This document shows, one piece after another, positions 22,682 to 30,471 of a stretch of 36,000 nucleotides of DNA. This DNA comes from PALSA-1336 sp038203095 (GTDB lineage: Bacteria; Patescibacteriota; Doudnabacteria; UBA920). The stretch spans positions 1-36,000 of the forward strand of contig JBBREH010000012.1 of NCBI GenBank assembly GCA_038203095.1, given 5' to 3'. The position numbers were made by a program, and so were the translations under genes. The notes beneath the pieces were generated by a model. It was not told the DNA's origin, did no database searches, and worked only from the letters and a program-made list of their open reading frames with translations. Positions within the stretch are counted from its first letter, which is position 1. Each line of letters opens with the position of its first letter.

Positions 22682-23302
22682 ATGTCTTACACATACAATC
22701 CGATTTATAGTCATTTTAAGGGTAAAAATATTACCCGCGCCGAGTTAATGGAGCGCGCAATGATCGAGACAATTTTAAAAAGTAAAATGCCGGATAAGGA
22801 CAGGGCTTGGAGTAAAACTTTTGAACTCAAGCATACTTCTTCAGTAACCCAAATCGGCAGGATTTTGGCTCAAAAAAGAGGGCTGGATCCCTCGTTGGGA
22901 GCTATTATTTGCGCCATGCACGATATTTATGTTTTTACCACCGGGCGTGTTACGGACCACGCGCACAAAGGCGCACCTATAGCTGAAAAAGTTTTAACCA
23001 AAACAAAAAAATTTACACCCCAGGAAATTAAATTAATTACAACTTCCATTTATAACCACAGCGACAAACATTTGGTCTCCAAAAACCCGTATGTGGAGCT
23101 GGTAAAAGACGCCGATGTTTTGGACTGTGGTTTGTTTGACGGCGCGCATGACGCTTATGTTTACGAAAAGTCTCCGGAAAATTGTAAAAAATATTTTGGT
23201 CGCATTAAAGCCGTACGTAAAGAATTGGGGCTCCCCAGGGATCCACAATGGGATAGTATCAATTATGTAGAACGTGGAAAAACTTATCATGCCGCTCATT
23301 AA
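22682..23302 (+). CDS. HD-domain phosphohydrolase
   Basis: The 206-residue protein shows the HD metal-binding pattern: H51 (LKHTSSVTQIGRILA), H80-D81 (CAMHDIYVF), then H93/H95, H126 and D143/D145 (VKDADVLDCG). Such enzymes hydrolyse phosphate bonds in nucleotides or related metabolites; the substrate is unknown. It precedes the split PEP-synthase-like pair: its stop overlaps the start of the next gene by 14 bases, suggesting a shared transcript and a linked function. Confidence 0.82.
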   Translation: MSYTYNPIYSHFKGKNITRAELMERAMIETILKSKMPDKDRAWSKTFELKHTSSVTQIGRILAQKRGLDPSLGAIICAMHDIYVFTTGRVTDHAHKGAPIAEKVLTKTKKFTPQEIKLITTSIYNHSDKHLVSKNPYVELVKDADVLDCGLFDGAHDAYVYEKSPENCKKYFGRIKAVRKELGLPRDPQWDSINYVERGKTYHAAH

Positions 23303-24668
23303 ATTATTTTCACGCGAATATAGCGTACAATACACAGAGGCATCGCTGGAGTCTTTGGGTTTTCCCGCCAAGCCCTATTTGCCGTCTTTGGTTTTAAGTC
23401 AGGCTTATTTGCCGGAAGACAAGAACCAGTCCTGTTACGCGGACGCAAAAGAATGGCAAACTTTTTTGTCAAAACTTGAAGCCAGATACCGGACAAAACA
23501 AAATTTGGAATTATTTTTTAAGCAGTTCCACGTTTTTGGAAAAAAATATTTGGAAATTAGTAAAAAAATCGGCTCTGAAAATTTGAAACAGGCAAGCAAT
23601 AAGCAATTAGCCGAGAATTATCGGGCTTATCAAAAAATTCTGATCGGATATTCCGCGTATCTTTGGATGGGATACCTGCTTTCCCAAGGTGGGCATGTAG
23701 TGGCAGCAAAGAAAATTTTAGAAAATAAGGGCATTGTGGATGAAAAAATTAGTTCTGCACTCTTTCGTCCCAGTAAGCTTTCTAGTATCCTGTCCCTGCA
23801 AGATCACCTAGCGCGGCTAAAAGCCCAAGGCCGCGGTTTAAGTCCGACTCAAACGAAAATAATCCTAAAAAAATATTTATGGATGCCCTGTTTGGATATC
23901 CATAATAGTCCCTGGACCATTGGAGATATTAAAAATTTTTTTGCGGGCCTCAAACCCGCGGCAAAACAAGTTACCTTTTTAAAAGCGGTAAAATTGGCAC
24001 AGCTTAGCAAAAAAGAGCTGGTTTTGTTTAAACTGGTAAAGGAATTAATTTACACTAAGGACATGCGAGATGAGTACCGTCGCCGGGGCATCTATAATAT
24101 TTTGCCCTTGTTCACGCAACTCTCCCGACGTCTGGGATTATCCAGAAGCCAGTTGGCTTATTTTACTTCTGCTGAAATTATTGAAGGCTTAAATAGATCC
24201 ATAAAGCTCAATATGGCCGGGGCGCTTAGCAGACAGAAAGGATTTTTAATATATCAAAAAAATAGGAAAATAATCGTAACTTCCAACCCAAAGGAAATTG
24301 CAAAATTTCGTTCTAAAAATATTCAAGCGGCCTCGGTTTTGGCCACGGAACTTAAAGGAATTATCGCCTCTGCCGGATATGCAAAGGGAAAAGTCCAAAG
24401 AGTTTTTGGCGTAAAAGATTTGGCAAAGGTTAAAACCGGAAATATTATGGTTGCCATAACTACCCATCCGGATTTTGTTCCGGCCATGCACAGGGCTGGA
24501 GCCATAATAACCGATGAAGGTGGCCTGACTTCTCACGCGGCCATAGTTGCTAGGGAGTTTGGTACCCCTTGTATTGTAGGCACAAACAGCGCGACAAAAT
24601 TCCTTAAAGATGGCGACTGCGTGGAAGTCGATGCCAACAAAGGAAGAGTTAAAATAATCAAAAAGTAA
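23289..24668 (+). CDS. PEP-utilising phosphohistidine (swivel) domain protein with helical N-terminal region
   Basis: A 459-residue protein from ATG 23289. Residues about 1-350 are mainly helical and resemble the middle region of rifampin-phosphotransferase/PEP-synthase-like proteins (YAYLWMGYLLSQGGHVV-like helices, then WMPCLDIHNSPWTIGDI). The last 110 residues form the mobile phosphohistidine domain with EGGLTSHAAIVAREFGTPC; the catalytic His is residue about 416. The ATP-grasp domain is absent and is supplied by the next gene four bases downstream. The PEP/pyruvate-binding TIM barrel is missing, so the acceptor is probably not pyruvate. A GTG at 23274 is an alternative start. Confidence 0.82.
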   Translation: MPLIKLFSREYSVQYTEASLESLGFPAKPYLPSLVLSQAYLPEDKNQSCYADAKEWQTFLSKLEARYRTKQNLELFFKQFHVFGKKYLEISKKIGSENLKQASNKQLAENYRAYQKILIGYSAYLWMGYLLSQGGHVVAAKKILENKGIVDEKISSALFRPSKLSSILSLQDHLARLKAQGRGLSPTQTKIILKKYLWMPCLDIHNSPWTIGDIKNFFAGLKPAAKQVTFLKAVKLAQLSKKELVLFKLVKELIYTKDMRDEYRRRGIYNILPLFTQLSRRLGLSRSQLAYFTSAEIIEGLNRSIKLNMAGALSRQKGFLIYQKNRKIIVTSNPKEIAKFRSKNIQAASVLATELKGIIASAGYAKGKVQRVFGVKDLAKVKTGNIMVAITTHPDFVPAMHRAGAIITDEGGLTSHAAIVAREFGTPCIVGTNSATKFLKDGDCVEVDANKGRVKIIKK

Positions 24669-24672
24669 CAAG

Positions 24673-25611
24673 ATGCCTTTTGTAAAAACGTTCCGACAAA
24701 TTTCAAAAAAAGACGTGAAGATAGCCGGGGGCAAAGGCGCTTCTTTGGGCGAAATGACAGGCGCCGGTTTGCCTGTGCCGCCAGGGTTTGTAGTCCTAGA
24801 GGGTGGTTTTGAAAATTTTTTAATATTAGCCGAACTAAATGAAAAAATAAAAAATATTTTGGAAACTGTAAAGGCTGAAGACGACAAAACCGTAGTTAAA
24901 GCCTCGGCACAGATTCGCAGTATTATTAGCAAAACCAAAATTCCGCAAGCTTTGGAGAAGGATATATTGGAGGAGTTTAAAAAGCTGAATGCCAAGCATG
25001 TTGCCGTTAGAAGTTCCGCTACGGCCGAAGATTCTAAAAGTGCCTCCTGGGCAGGCGAACTGGAAACATATTTGAATGTTACCAAAAAAGATTTGCTAAT
25101 ACAGGTTATTAAATGTTGGTCATCGTTATTTACTCCCCGCGCAATTTTTTATCGGCTGGAAAAAAATCTTCAAAAAAATAAAATTTCGGTTGCGGTGGTA
25201 ATCCAAAAAATGGTTCAATCTGAAGTTTCCGGCGTTTGTTTTACCGTGCATCCGGTATCCAAAAATAGGAATCAAATGGTCATAGAAGCGGGTTTTGGAT
25301 TGGGAGAGGCAATTGTCGGGGGGTTGATTACGCCCGACAGCTACATTATTGATAAAAAGCGGCTTTCTATTGTGGATGTTGTGGTTTCTCAGCAGAGAAT
25401 GATGGTAATTGGCAAGGCTCAAGGCACGTTAAATAAAAAGCTTTCCTCCAACCACGGAAAAAAACAAAAATTGAGTGGCAGGCAAATTATAGAGTTGGCA
25501 AAAATTTGTAAAAATATTGAAAAACATTATAAACAGCCCCAAGATATAGAATGGGTCTACGAAAAAGGCAAATTTTATATTACTCAGTCTCGGCCGATTA
25601 CAACATTGTAA
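24673..25611 (+). CDS. stand-alone PEP synthase/PPDK-type ATP-grasp (nucleotide-binding) domain
   Basis: A 312-residue protein corresponding to only the N-terminal domain of PEP synthase, pyruvate phosphate dikinase or rifampin phosphotransferase. Visible motifs are GGKGASLGEMTGAGLPVPPG (19-38), AVRSSATAEDSKSASWAGEL (about 114-133), SEVSGVCFTVHP, the IEAGFGLGEAIVGG region and the final DIEWVYEKGKFYITQSRP. It should bind ATP and pass a phosphate to the His of the neighbouring swivel protein. In known enzymes both domains lie in one chain with this one first; here they are separate and in reversed order. Confidence 0.88.
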   Translation: MPFVKTFRQISKKDVKIAGGKGASLGEMTGAGLPVPPGFVVLEGGFENFLILAELNEKIKNILETVKAEDDKTVVKASAQIRSIISKTKIPQALEKDILEEFKKLNAKHVAVRSSATAEDSKSASWAGELETYLNVTKKDLLIQVIKCWSSLFTPRAIFYRLEKNLQKNKISVAVVIQKMVQSEVSGVCFTVHPVSKNRNQMVIEAGFGLGEAIVGGLITPDSYIIDKKRLSIVDVVVSQQRMMVIGKAQGTLNKKLSSNHGKKQKLSGRQIIELAKICKNIEKHYKQPQDIEWVYEKGKFYITQSRPITTL

Positions 25612-25627
25612 TTAGATAGCAAAGAAA

Positions 25628-26218
25628 ATGAATTTTTTTTACCATCAACTTTTAGATTTTTTGAGTTTTTCCAGATACGCGCTGGTGTTTGTTGGCTGTA
25701 TTGTGGAAGGGCCGGTAGTTATGCTCGCCAGCGGTTTTTTATACCGGTTGGGGCAGTTTGATTTGTTGCCTCTTTATGCGACTCTTATGGTAGGCGATTT
25801 TGTAGCCGATTTGGGCTGGTACGCGGTGGGTCGGTTCGGCGCTCGGAGCTTAGTTAACCGTTTCGGGCATCGCTTTAACATAACCCCGCAAGTTATTAAC
25901 AAAATTGAAAAACGTTTTTATACTTATCAGGACAGAATTTTATTTATTTCCAAAATAACTATGGGATTTGGTTTTGCGCTAGCCACTCTAATTGTTGCCG
26001 GCATGTTAAAAGTGCCGTTTAAACGCTACGCAATTTTAAATTTTTTGGGTGGCTTTATATGGACTGCCATTTTGCTTACTCTCGGCTATTTTTTTGGTAA
26101 TGTCTACAGTTCTTTAACCGGACCAATCAAGCACGTTTTTATTGTTTTTGCCGTTGTGTTTATTGTTTGGGGGCTTTGGGCCGTTAACCGGTATTTTATT
26201 AAAAAGGAAGTTTTATGA
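25628..26218 (+). CDS. DedA / VTT-domain membrane protein
   Basis: A 196-residue integral membrane protein. DedA features are VFVGCIVEGPVVMLASGFL, the GDFVADLGWYAVGRFGARSL helix and ISKITMGFGFALATLIVAGMLKVPFKRY followed by NFLGGFIWTAI. DedA proteins are implicated in flipping undecaprenyl phosphate or phospholipids. The downstream glycosyltransferase starts within its stop (ATGA), so the two are translationally coupled and may share a lipid-linked glycan pathway. Confidence 0.87.
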   Translation: MNFFYHQLLDFLSFSRYALVFVGCIVEGPVVMLASGFLYRLGQFDLLPLYATLMVGDFVADLGWYAVGRFGARSLVNRFGHRFNITPQVINKIEKRFYTYQDRILFISKITMGFGFALATLIVAGMLKVPFKRYAILNFLGGFIWTAILLTLGYFFGNVYSSLTGPIKHVFIVFAVVFIVWGLWAVNRYFIKKEVL

Positions 26219-26940
26219 TTTCATTTATTATTCCAACACTCAACGAAGAAAAAGTCATTGAGAAAATTTTAAAAAACCTCAAAGAAATAACAGCCTTTGA
26301 GTACGAAATTATTGTGTCCGATGGCGGCAGTACCGACAAAACATTAAGCCTGGCTAGTCAGTACGGCGCAAAAGTGGCAGAAAACAAAACTGGGATAAGG
26401 CAAACTATTGGTCAGGGCAGAAACTTGGGATCGGCCGAGGCTAAGGGCGATTTTTTAGTTTTTTTGGACGCTGATGTTTTTATTCCCGAACCAAACCAAT
26501 TTTTTACTGGGACCTTAGAGGATTTCAAAACCAATCCCAAACTTACCGGGCTGAGCGGTTGGATTCGGGTTTTCCCGGAAATCGAAACCTGGGCTGACTA
26601 TTTGGGTTATGTAATTTTGTCCGACTGCCAGTTTTATTTGAAAAATAATATTTTGAGAATTGGCGCAACCTGCGGCGAATTCCAAATGATGAGAGCGGAT
26701 GTTTTTAAACAGCTTGGCGGCTATAGAGAAGATCTGACTGTGGGAGAAGATCAGGATTTGTTTTACCGGCTTTCCAGACTAGGTCGAACAAAAACCGACC
26801 CAAAGTTACTTGTTTACCACACCGGCCGCCGCCCACGAGCGATAGGCTGGCCAAAACTAATTTGGCAGTGGGTAAGCAACTCTCTCCATATAACTTTTTT
26901 CAACAAGGCCCATAGCAAAGAATGGAAAGTAATCAGATAG
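26215..26940 (+). CDS. family 2 glycosyltransferase
   Basis: A 241-residue GT-A fold enzyme. Visible are IIPTLNEEKVIEKILKNL, the SDGGSTDKT motif (about 38-46), FLDADVF (the DxD-like metal site, about 85) and the acceptor region GGYREDLTVGEDQDLFYRL. There is no strong membrane helix, so it acts at the inner face of the membrane. It overlaps the DedA gene by four bases. The sugar donor is not deducible. Confidence 0.92.
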   Translation: MISFIIPTLNEEKVIEKILKNLKEITAFEYEIIVSDGGSTDKTLSLASQYGAKVAENKTGIRQTIGQGRNLGSAEAKGDFLVFLDADVFIPEPNQFFTGTLEDFKTNPKLTGLSGWIRVFPEIETWADYLGYVILSDCQFYLKNNILRIGATCGEFQMMRADVFKQLGGYREDLTVGEDQDLFYRLSRLGRTKTDPKLLVYHTGRRPRAIGWPKLIWQWVSNSLHITFFNKAHSKEWKVIR

Positions 26941-26947
26941 CTTCTAC

Positions 26948-27002
26948 CCTTAAAAGTCATTTGGGCCGGCCTAAGAGGGGCGCTTGCAAAGCACTTTTAA
27001 GG
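26948..27002. repeat. GC-rich inverted repeat after the glycosyltransferase
   Basis: CCTTAAAAGT (26948-26957) is a perfect 10-bp partner of ACTTTTAAGG (26993-27002), enclosing GC-rich bases (GGGCCGGCC and others). Possibly another palindromic repeat element; it precedes the terminator at 27022. Confidence 0.6.
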
Positions 27003-27021
27003 ACAGAGGCCAGATAAACAA

Positions 27022-27046
27022 AAATACCGTCCGTAGGGCGGTATTT
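27022..27046. terminator. bidirectional terminator between GT2 and the nucleotidyltransferase
   Basis: AAATACCGTCC (27022-27032) pairs with GGGCGGTATTT (27036-27046) around GTA. The right arm contains the stop codon of the minus-strand gene. Confidence 0.8.
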
Positions 27047-27482
27047 ATGATGTTTTTTCTTTTACTCGTTTTACCAGCTCACTTGAGCTTTGAATTTTGC
27101 CACTTTTGCCGACGTTGTAAATTAATTTAATTCCTAAACTATTACATAGTTCAACTTCCGGCACTGGGTCGCCGTCGGGCTTGCGGTCGCCTCCGTTGGC
27201 AAATATATCGGGTTTTAGGGTTTTAAGTTCAACGCAGACTGACATGTCTGTTGTGTCCGGTTGATGCTCGGTAATAATTACCTCATCTACGTACCGTACG
27301 GCTTGAATTATGGCGGCGCGTTCCTTTTCCGGCATAAAAGCAAACCCCTTTTTTTTATTCAGCCAGTTGTCATTGTTGACAATGACAACTAACTTATCGC
27401 CCAATTTCTTAGCTTCCTGCATCATTTCAATATGCCCAATATGAATCGGATCAAATCCGCCGGAAATAGCAATGGTTGTCAT
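27045..27482 (-). CDS. adenylyl/cytidylyltransferase-like nucleotidyltransferase
   Basis: A 145-residue protein from ATG 27482. The class signature (H/T)IGH is seen in SGGFDPIHIGHIEMM (about 8-22), with VNNDNWLNKKKGF and a C-terminal KIQSSSELVKR (the ISTT/S-like loop). The middle NGGDRKPDGDPVPEVELC is typical of RfaE2-like and archaeal cytidylyltransferases. Candidate roles are activation of a sugar phosphate or of glycerol/ethanolamine phosphate. The frame continues upstream to 27632 but those residues do not fit the family, which starts right at MTTIAISGG. Confidence 0.85.
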   Translation of the reverse strand: MTTIAISGGFDPIHIGHIEMMQEAKKLGDKLVVIVNNDNWLNKKKGFAFMPEKERAAIIQAVRYVDEVIITEHQPDTTDMSVCVELKTLKPDIFANGGDRKPDGDPVPEVELCNSLGIKLIYNVGKSGKIQSSSELVKRVKEKTS

Positions 27483-27763
27483 AGATAATAGAGTCAATTT
27501 TACTAAACATCTGGATACCGTTCGGGTATCAGTTGATGGAATTACAAGTTTCCAGTAAGGGTATGAGAGAAAATCGTGTTTTAACCTGCTTAAAGGGTAT
27601 AATTGTATCTTGAATAAAATTTCAAGGCACAATTATGTCCTTTAAAATCAAACAAAAGTTAATATCTGTGGTAAATTTTTAATTTTTTTGTGGCGGTTAT
27701 ATCCACTAATTTCCGAACGGTAACAAACATCTGCTAACATAAACAAAAAGATATTAGTTAATA

Positions 27764-28315
27764 TTAAACTTTGTTCTCGTTCCCTTCCTTAGCAAAGTTG
27801 GATTTTTTTTCGTATAGATCCAGGAGCAATTTTTCAATTCCGGCCGGGTTGGGGACGTTGTCAAAAACAAAATGTTCAACAGCGCCCGCTGTTTGGATAA
27901 TCACATCTCCATAGTTAAATATTGTTCCAAATAAGCCATCGGTTTTGCTGGTGACGTCTTCGATTTTGTCTATATGTAGTTCGGAAATATTATGAGAAAA
28001 CAAACCCTCTTGTACCACATCTACAACGCGAATGCCGGTAATTACACCAATATTCAAATAATAAATAACAAAAATTATAAATAAAGCCAAAACTAAAAAC
28101 AAGGTATAAATTTGCGTAAAAAGCAAAGTAATTTGCCCCCAAGTGCCTAAAAACAAAGCTGGTAGGCTGGCGTGTGCGAAGCGGTTAAAAAGAACTAACG
28201 CAACCGCAAAAAATACCCAAACCAAAATTTTTAAAAATAAATGAAACCAATGCTCGTGCACTACGAGATAAATTTCTTCATTGTCCATCTGACTAGGGAA
28301 AAGCCGGTGTGTCAT
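27764..28315 (-). CDS. membrane-anchored bacterial PH-domain protein
   Basis: The 183-residue protein has two hydrophobic helices (about 27-45 and 62-87) followed by a bacterial PH-like (DUF304) domain: GIRVVDVVQEGLFSHNISELHIDKIEDV, then GLFGTIFNYGDVIIQT. The C-terminal tail is charged. Function of this class is unknown. The upstream small membrane protein gene ends 11 bases away on the same strand. Confidence 0.75.
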   Translation of the reverse strand: MTHRLFPSQMDNEEIYLVVHEHWFHLFLKILVWVFFAVALVLFNRFAHASLPALFLGTWGQITLLFTQIYTLFLVLALFIIFVIYYLNIGVITGIRVVDVVQEGLFSHNISELHIDKIEDVTSKTDGLFGTIFNYGDVIIQTAGAVEHFVFDNVPNPAGIEKLLLDLYEKKSNFAKEGNENKV

Positions 28316-28325
28316 AAATTGGTTT

Positions 28326-28538
28326 TTAGATTAAAAGTGTGCGTATTGTGCTGTAGCTGTCGTAAAGTATTTTTAAAAAGAAGATCGCGTAAATTATGGC
28401 AACGGTAATAGAGAAAGGAATAGATTGGCCATATCTAACCAAAATGTAGACTCCAAATATGGAGAATAGGGTGAACACACCGATCAGTAAAAAATAAATT
28501 CCTACAATAAGTAAGTTGGCGGGGTTGGAGAAGTCCAT
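28326..28538 (-). CDS. small two-helix membrane protein
   Basis: About 70 residues from ATG 28538 (MDFSNPANLLIVG). Two hydrophobic helices (about 8-32 and 42-62) are separated by a short polar turn, VRYGQSIP. No recognised family. It lies 11 bases upstream of the PH-domain membrane protein, and the two probably work together. An ATG at 28553 is an alternative start. Confidence 0.62.
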   Translation of the reverse strand: MDFSNPANLLIVGIYFLLIGVFTLFSIFGVYILVRYGQSIPFSITVAIIYAIFFLKILYDSYSTIRTLLI

Positions 28539-28634
28539 AGTATGATAGTACAAGATTTAAAAGAATTAAACGATTGAAATGATTTTAATGCAGTTAATTC
28601 TTGGCATTCTTTTAAATCATGTCAATCTTGTCAT

Positions 28635-29675
28635 TCACAATATTCGTTGTTGTCCCGACTGCGGTACGTTGACACCTAAGTGTCTGTACGCCGCTTCGGT
28701 AGCCACTCGGCCTTTTGGAGTTTTGGCGAGTAGTCCAAGACGGATTAAAAACGGTTCGTGGATGTCGGTAATCGTATCCTCTTCTTCGCCGGTGGCCGCG
28801 GATAAGGTGTTGAGTCCTACAGGCCCGCCGGAAAATTTGTAAATTAAGGTTTCCAAAATTCTGCGGTCATTTTTATCTAAACCCAAAGGGTCGACCTCCA
28901 GAAGCTCCATAGCTTTTTGAGCAGTAATTAAATTTATTGTATCATGTCCGCTAACTTGGGCAAAATCCCGCACTCGTTTTAGCATGCGGTTAGCAATACG
29001 CGGTGTAAAACGGCTGCGCCGTGAAAGTTCCTGTGCCGCTTCGTCATTAATTGTCGCTTTGAGAATTTTGCTGTTGCGGGAAATAATAATTTGTAAATCC
29101 TCCTCCGGGTAATATTCCAGGCGGTAAGTGGCGCCAAAACGGTCTCTGAGAGGGCTAGATATCATACCAATGCGGGTGGTGGCCCCAATCAGGGTAAATT
29201 TAGGAAGCTCCATGCGTATGCTACGCGCGCCTGGGCCTTTGCCCAAAATAATATCAAGCACATGATCTTCCATTGCCGGATACAAAACTTCTTCCACGGC
29301 TTTATTGAGGCGGTGGATTTCGTCTATGAACAGCACATCGCCTTCGCTTAAATTGGTCAGTAGAGAAGCCAAATCGCCGGCACGTTCAATGGCCGGGCCG
29401 CTGGTAACTTTTATTTGGCTACCCATTTCCTTAGCCACAATAAAAGCCAGAGTGGTTTTGCCTAAGCCCGGCGGGCCGTAAAATAGCAAATGCTCCAAAA
29501 CCTCGCCTCGCTGTTTAGCCGCGCCCAAAATAATTTTTAAATTATTTTTTAGCGTTGTTTGACCAATATACTCATCTAAAGCCTGTGGCCTTAAGGTCTG
29601 CTCAATAATAATTTCTTCTTCATCCAGTGGTTGCTGGTTTAAAGAAGGAGTTTGATTTTGCGCGGATTCAATCAT
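28635..29675 (-). CDS. ruvB: Holliday junction branch-migration helicase RuvB
   Basis: The 346-residue AAA+ motor of RuvABC. Walker A GPPGLGKT is at 67-74, Walker B VLFIDEI (114-120) with HRL, sensor GATTRIGMISSPLRDRFG and the C-terminal winged helix (YKFSGGPVGLNTLSAATGEE ... TPKGRVATEAAYRHLG). The ruvC partner is at 5946. It is a single gene here without ruvA. Confidence 0.97.
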   Translation of the reverse strand: MIESAQNQTPSLNQQPLDEEEIIIEQTLRPQALDEYIGQTTLKNNLKIILGAAKQRGEVLEHLLFYGPPGLGKTTLAFIVAKEMGSQIKVTSGPAIERAGDLASLLTNLSEGDVLFIDEIHRLNKAVEEVLYPAMEDHVLDIILGKGPGARSIRMELPKFTLIGATTRIGMISSPLRDRFGATYRLEYYPEEDLQIIISRNSKILKATINDEAAQELSRRSRFTPRIANRMLKRVRDFAQVSGHDTINLITAQKAMELLEVDPLGLDKNDRRILETLIYKFSGGPVGLNTLSAATGEEEDTITDIHEPFLIRLGLLAKTPKGRVATEAAYRHLGVNVPQSGQQRIL

Positions 29676-29785
29676 ATAGGCATTTTACTATATTTTAACA
29701 ATGTATGCGAACAGCTTAGGACTGATTGACGGTTTAATTGAGAGATAATAAGGTCATAGTGATCTAATAATATTAAATTGAAACA

Positions 29786-30403
29786 ATGAAAAAATTATTT
29801 TTAGCATTTCCAATTATTGTTCTGTTAGCGGCTGGGTGTAATCCATCCCAATCTGCTTACACCAATTCAACACTAGCGCCTGTTGTTCAAAATACGAACT
29901 CAATTCCGAGCTCCGTTCCTGCCCCTAGCTCCACATCGTCACCAGCTCAAACACTTAACCAAACTGATGACTGGAAAACGTATGTGAATAGTAACTATAG
30001 ATATAGTTTTAAATATCCAAAAGGATATTTTTTGCAGAGACAATCGTATGAATATGTGTCGCTATGGCAGAACGATCCTTCAAAAAATGATATTCACGCG
30101 GAGACAAGCTTGTTGGTTGGTTTTAGAACATATAAAACCCATAAAACTTTGAAAAAGTTTATAACAGAAGAAAGTAGTAAGTATGACCTTGTCGAGGCAA
30201 GGCCGGTAATCATTAATGGAATAGCGGCTTATGAAGCCAGACAAACGGGGATGCTTAGTTCCTATGCGGTTATTTTCCAAAATGAATCTAATATTGTAGT
30301 TCTAAATTTTAATTCCGGTCAGGATGGTAACGTTGAAAAAACCAAAGCCGCGATGGCAAAAATTCAAAAACAAATTCTTTCCACTTTTAAATTTATCAAG
30401 TAA
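29786..30403 (+). CDS. secreted lipoprotein with PsbP-like C-terminal domain
   Basis: A 205-residue lipoprotein. The signal is MKKLFLAFPIIVLLAAGC with lipidated Cys18, followed by a Ser/Thr/Pro-rich linker to about residue 60. A globular domain begins YRYSFKYPKGYF and has an alternating strand pattern (NGIAAYEARQTG, IVVLNFNSG), as in PsbP/DUF-type small lipoproteins. Function unknown. It is the only plus-strand gene among minus-strand neighbours, with a bidirectional terminator after it. Confidence 0.75.
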   Translation: MKKLFLAFPIIVLLAAGCNPSQSAYTNSTLAPVVQNTNSIPSSVPAPSSTSSPAQTLNQTDDWKTYVNSNYRYSFKYPKGYFLQRQSYEYVSLWQNDPSKNDIHAETSLLVGFRTYKTHKTLKKFITEESSKYDLVEARPVIINGIAAYEARQTGMLSSYAVIFQNESNIVVLNFNSGQDGNVEKTKAAMAKIQKQILSTFKFIK

Positions 30404-30424
30404 AGATAACGCCTATTATCTATC

Positions 30425-30470
30425 TATAATTTAAAAGGATCAACCAATTGGTTGATCCTTTTAAATTATA
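30425..30470. terminator. 46-base perfect palindrome, bidirectional terminator
   Basis: The two 21-base arms around AATT are exact complements (core AAAAGGATCAACC), with A/T-rich outer parts acting as T-tracts in both directions. It separates the lipoprotein from vanW. Confidence 0.9.
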
Positions 30471-30471
30471 T

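Noticed and set aside
24246..25085. 279-codon minus-strand frame opposite the phosphotransfer genes
   Set aside because: Ser/Phe-rich shadow with no motif; the plus strand carries two clear enzymes.
27483..27632. 50-codon N-terminal extension of the nucleotidyltransferase
   Set aside because: The nucleotidyltransferase fold starts at MTTIAISGG; the extra residues have no domain character. The whole 27483-27763 gap shows no gene, only a small hairpin (GATACC/GGTATC near 27514).
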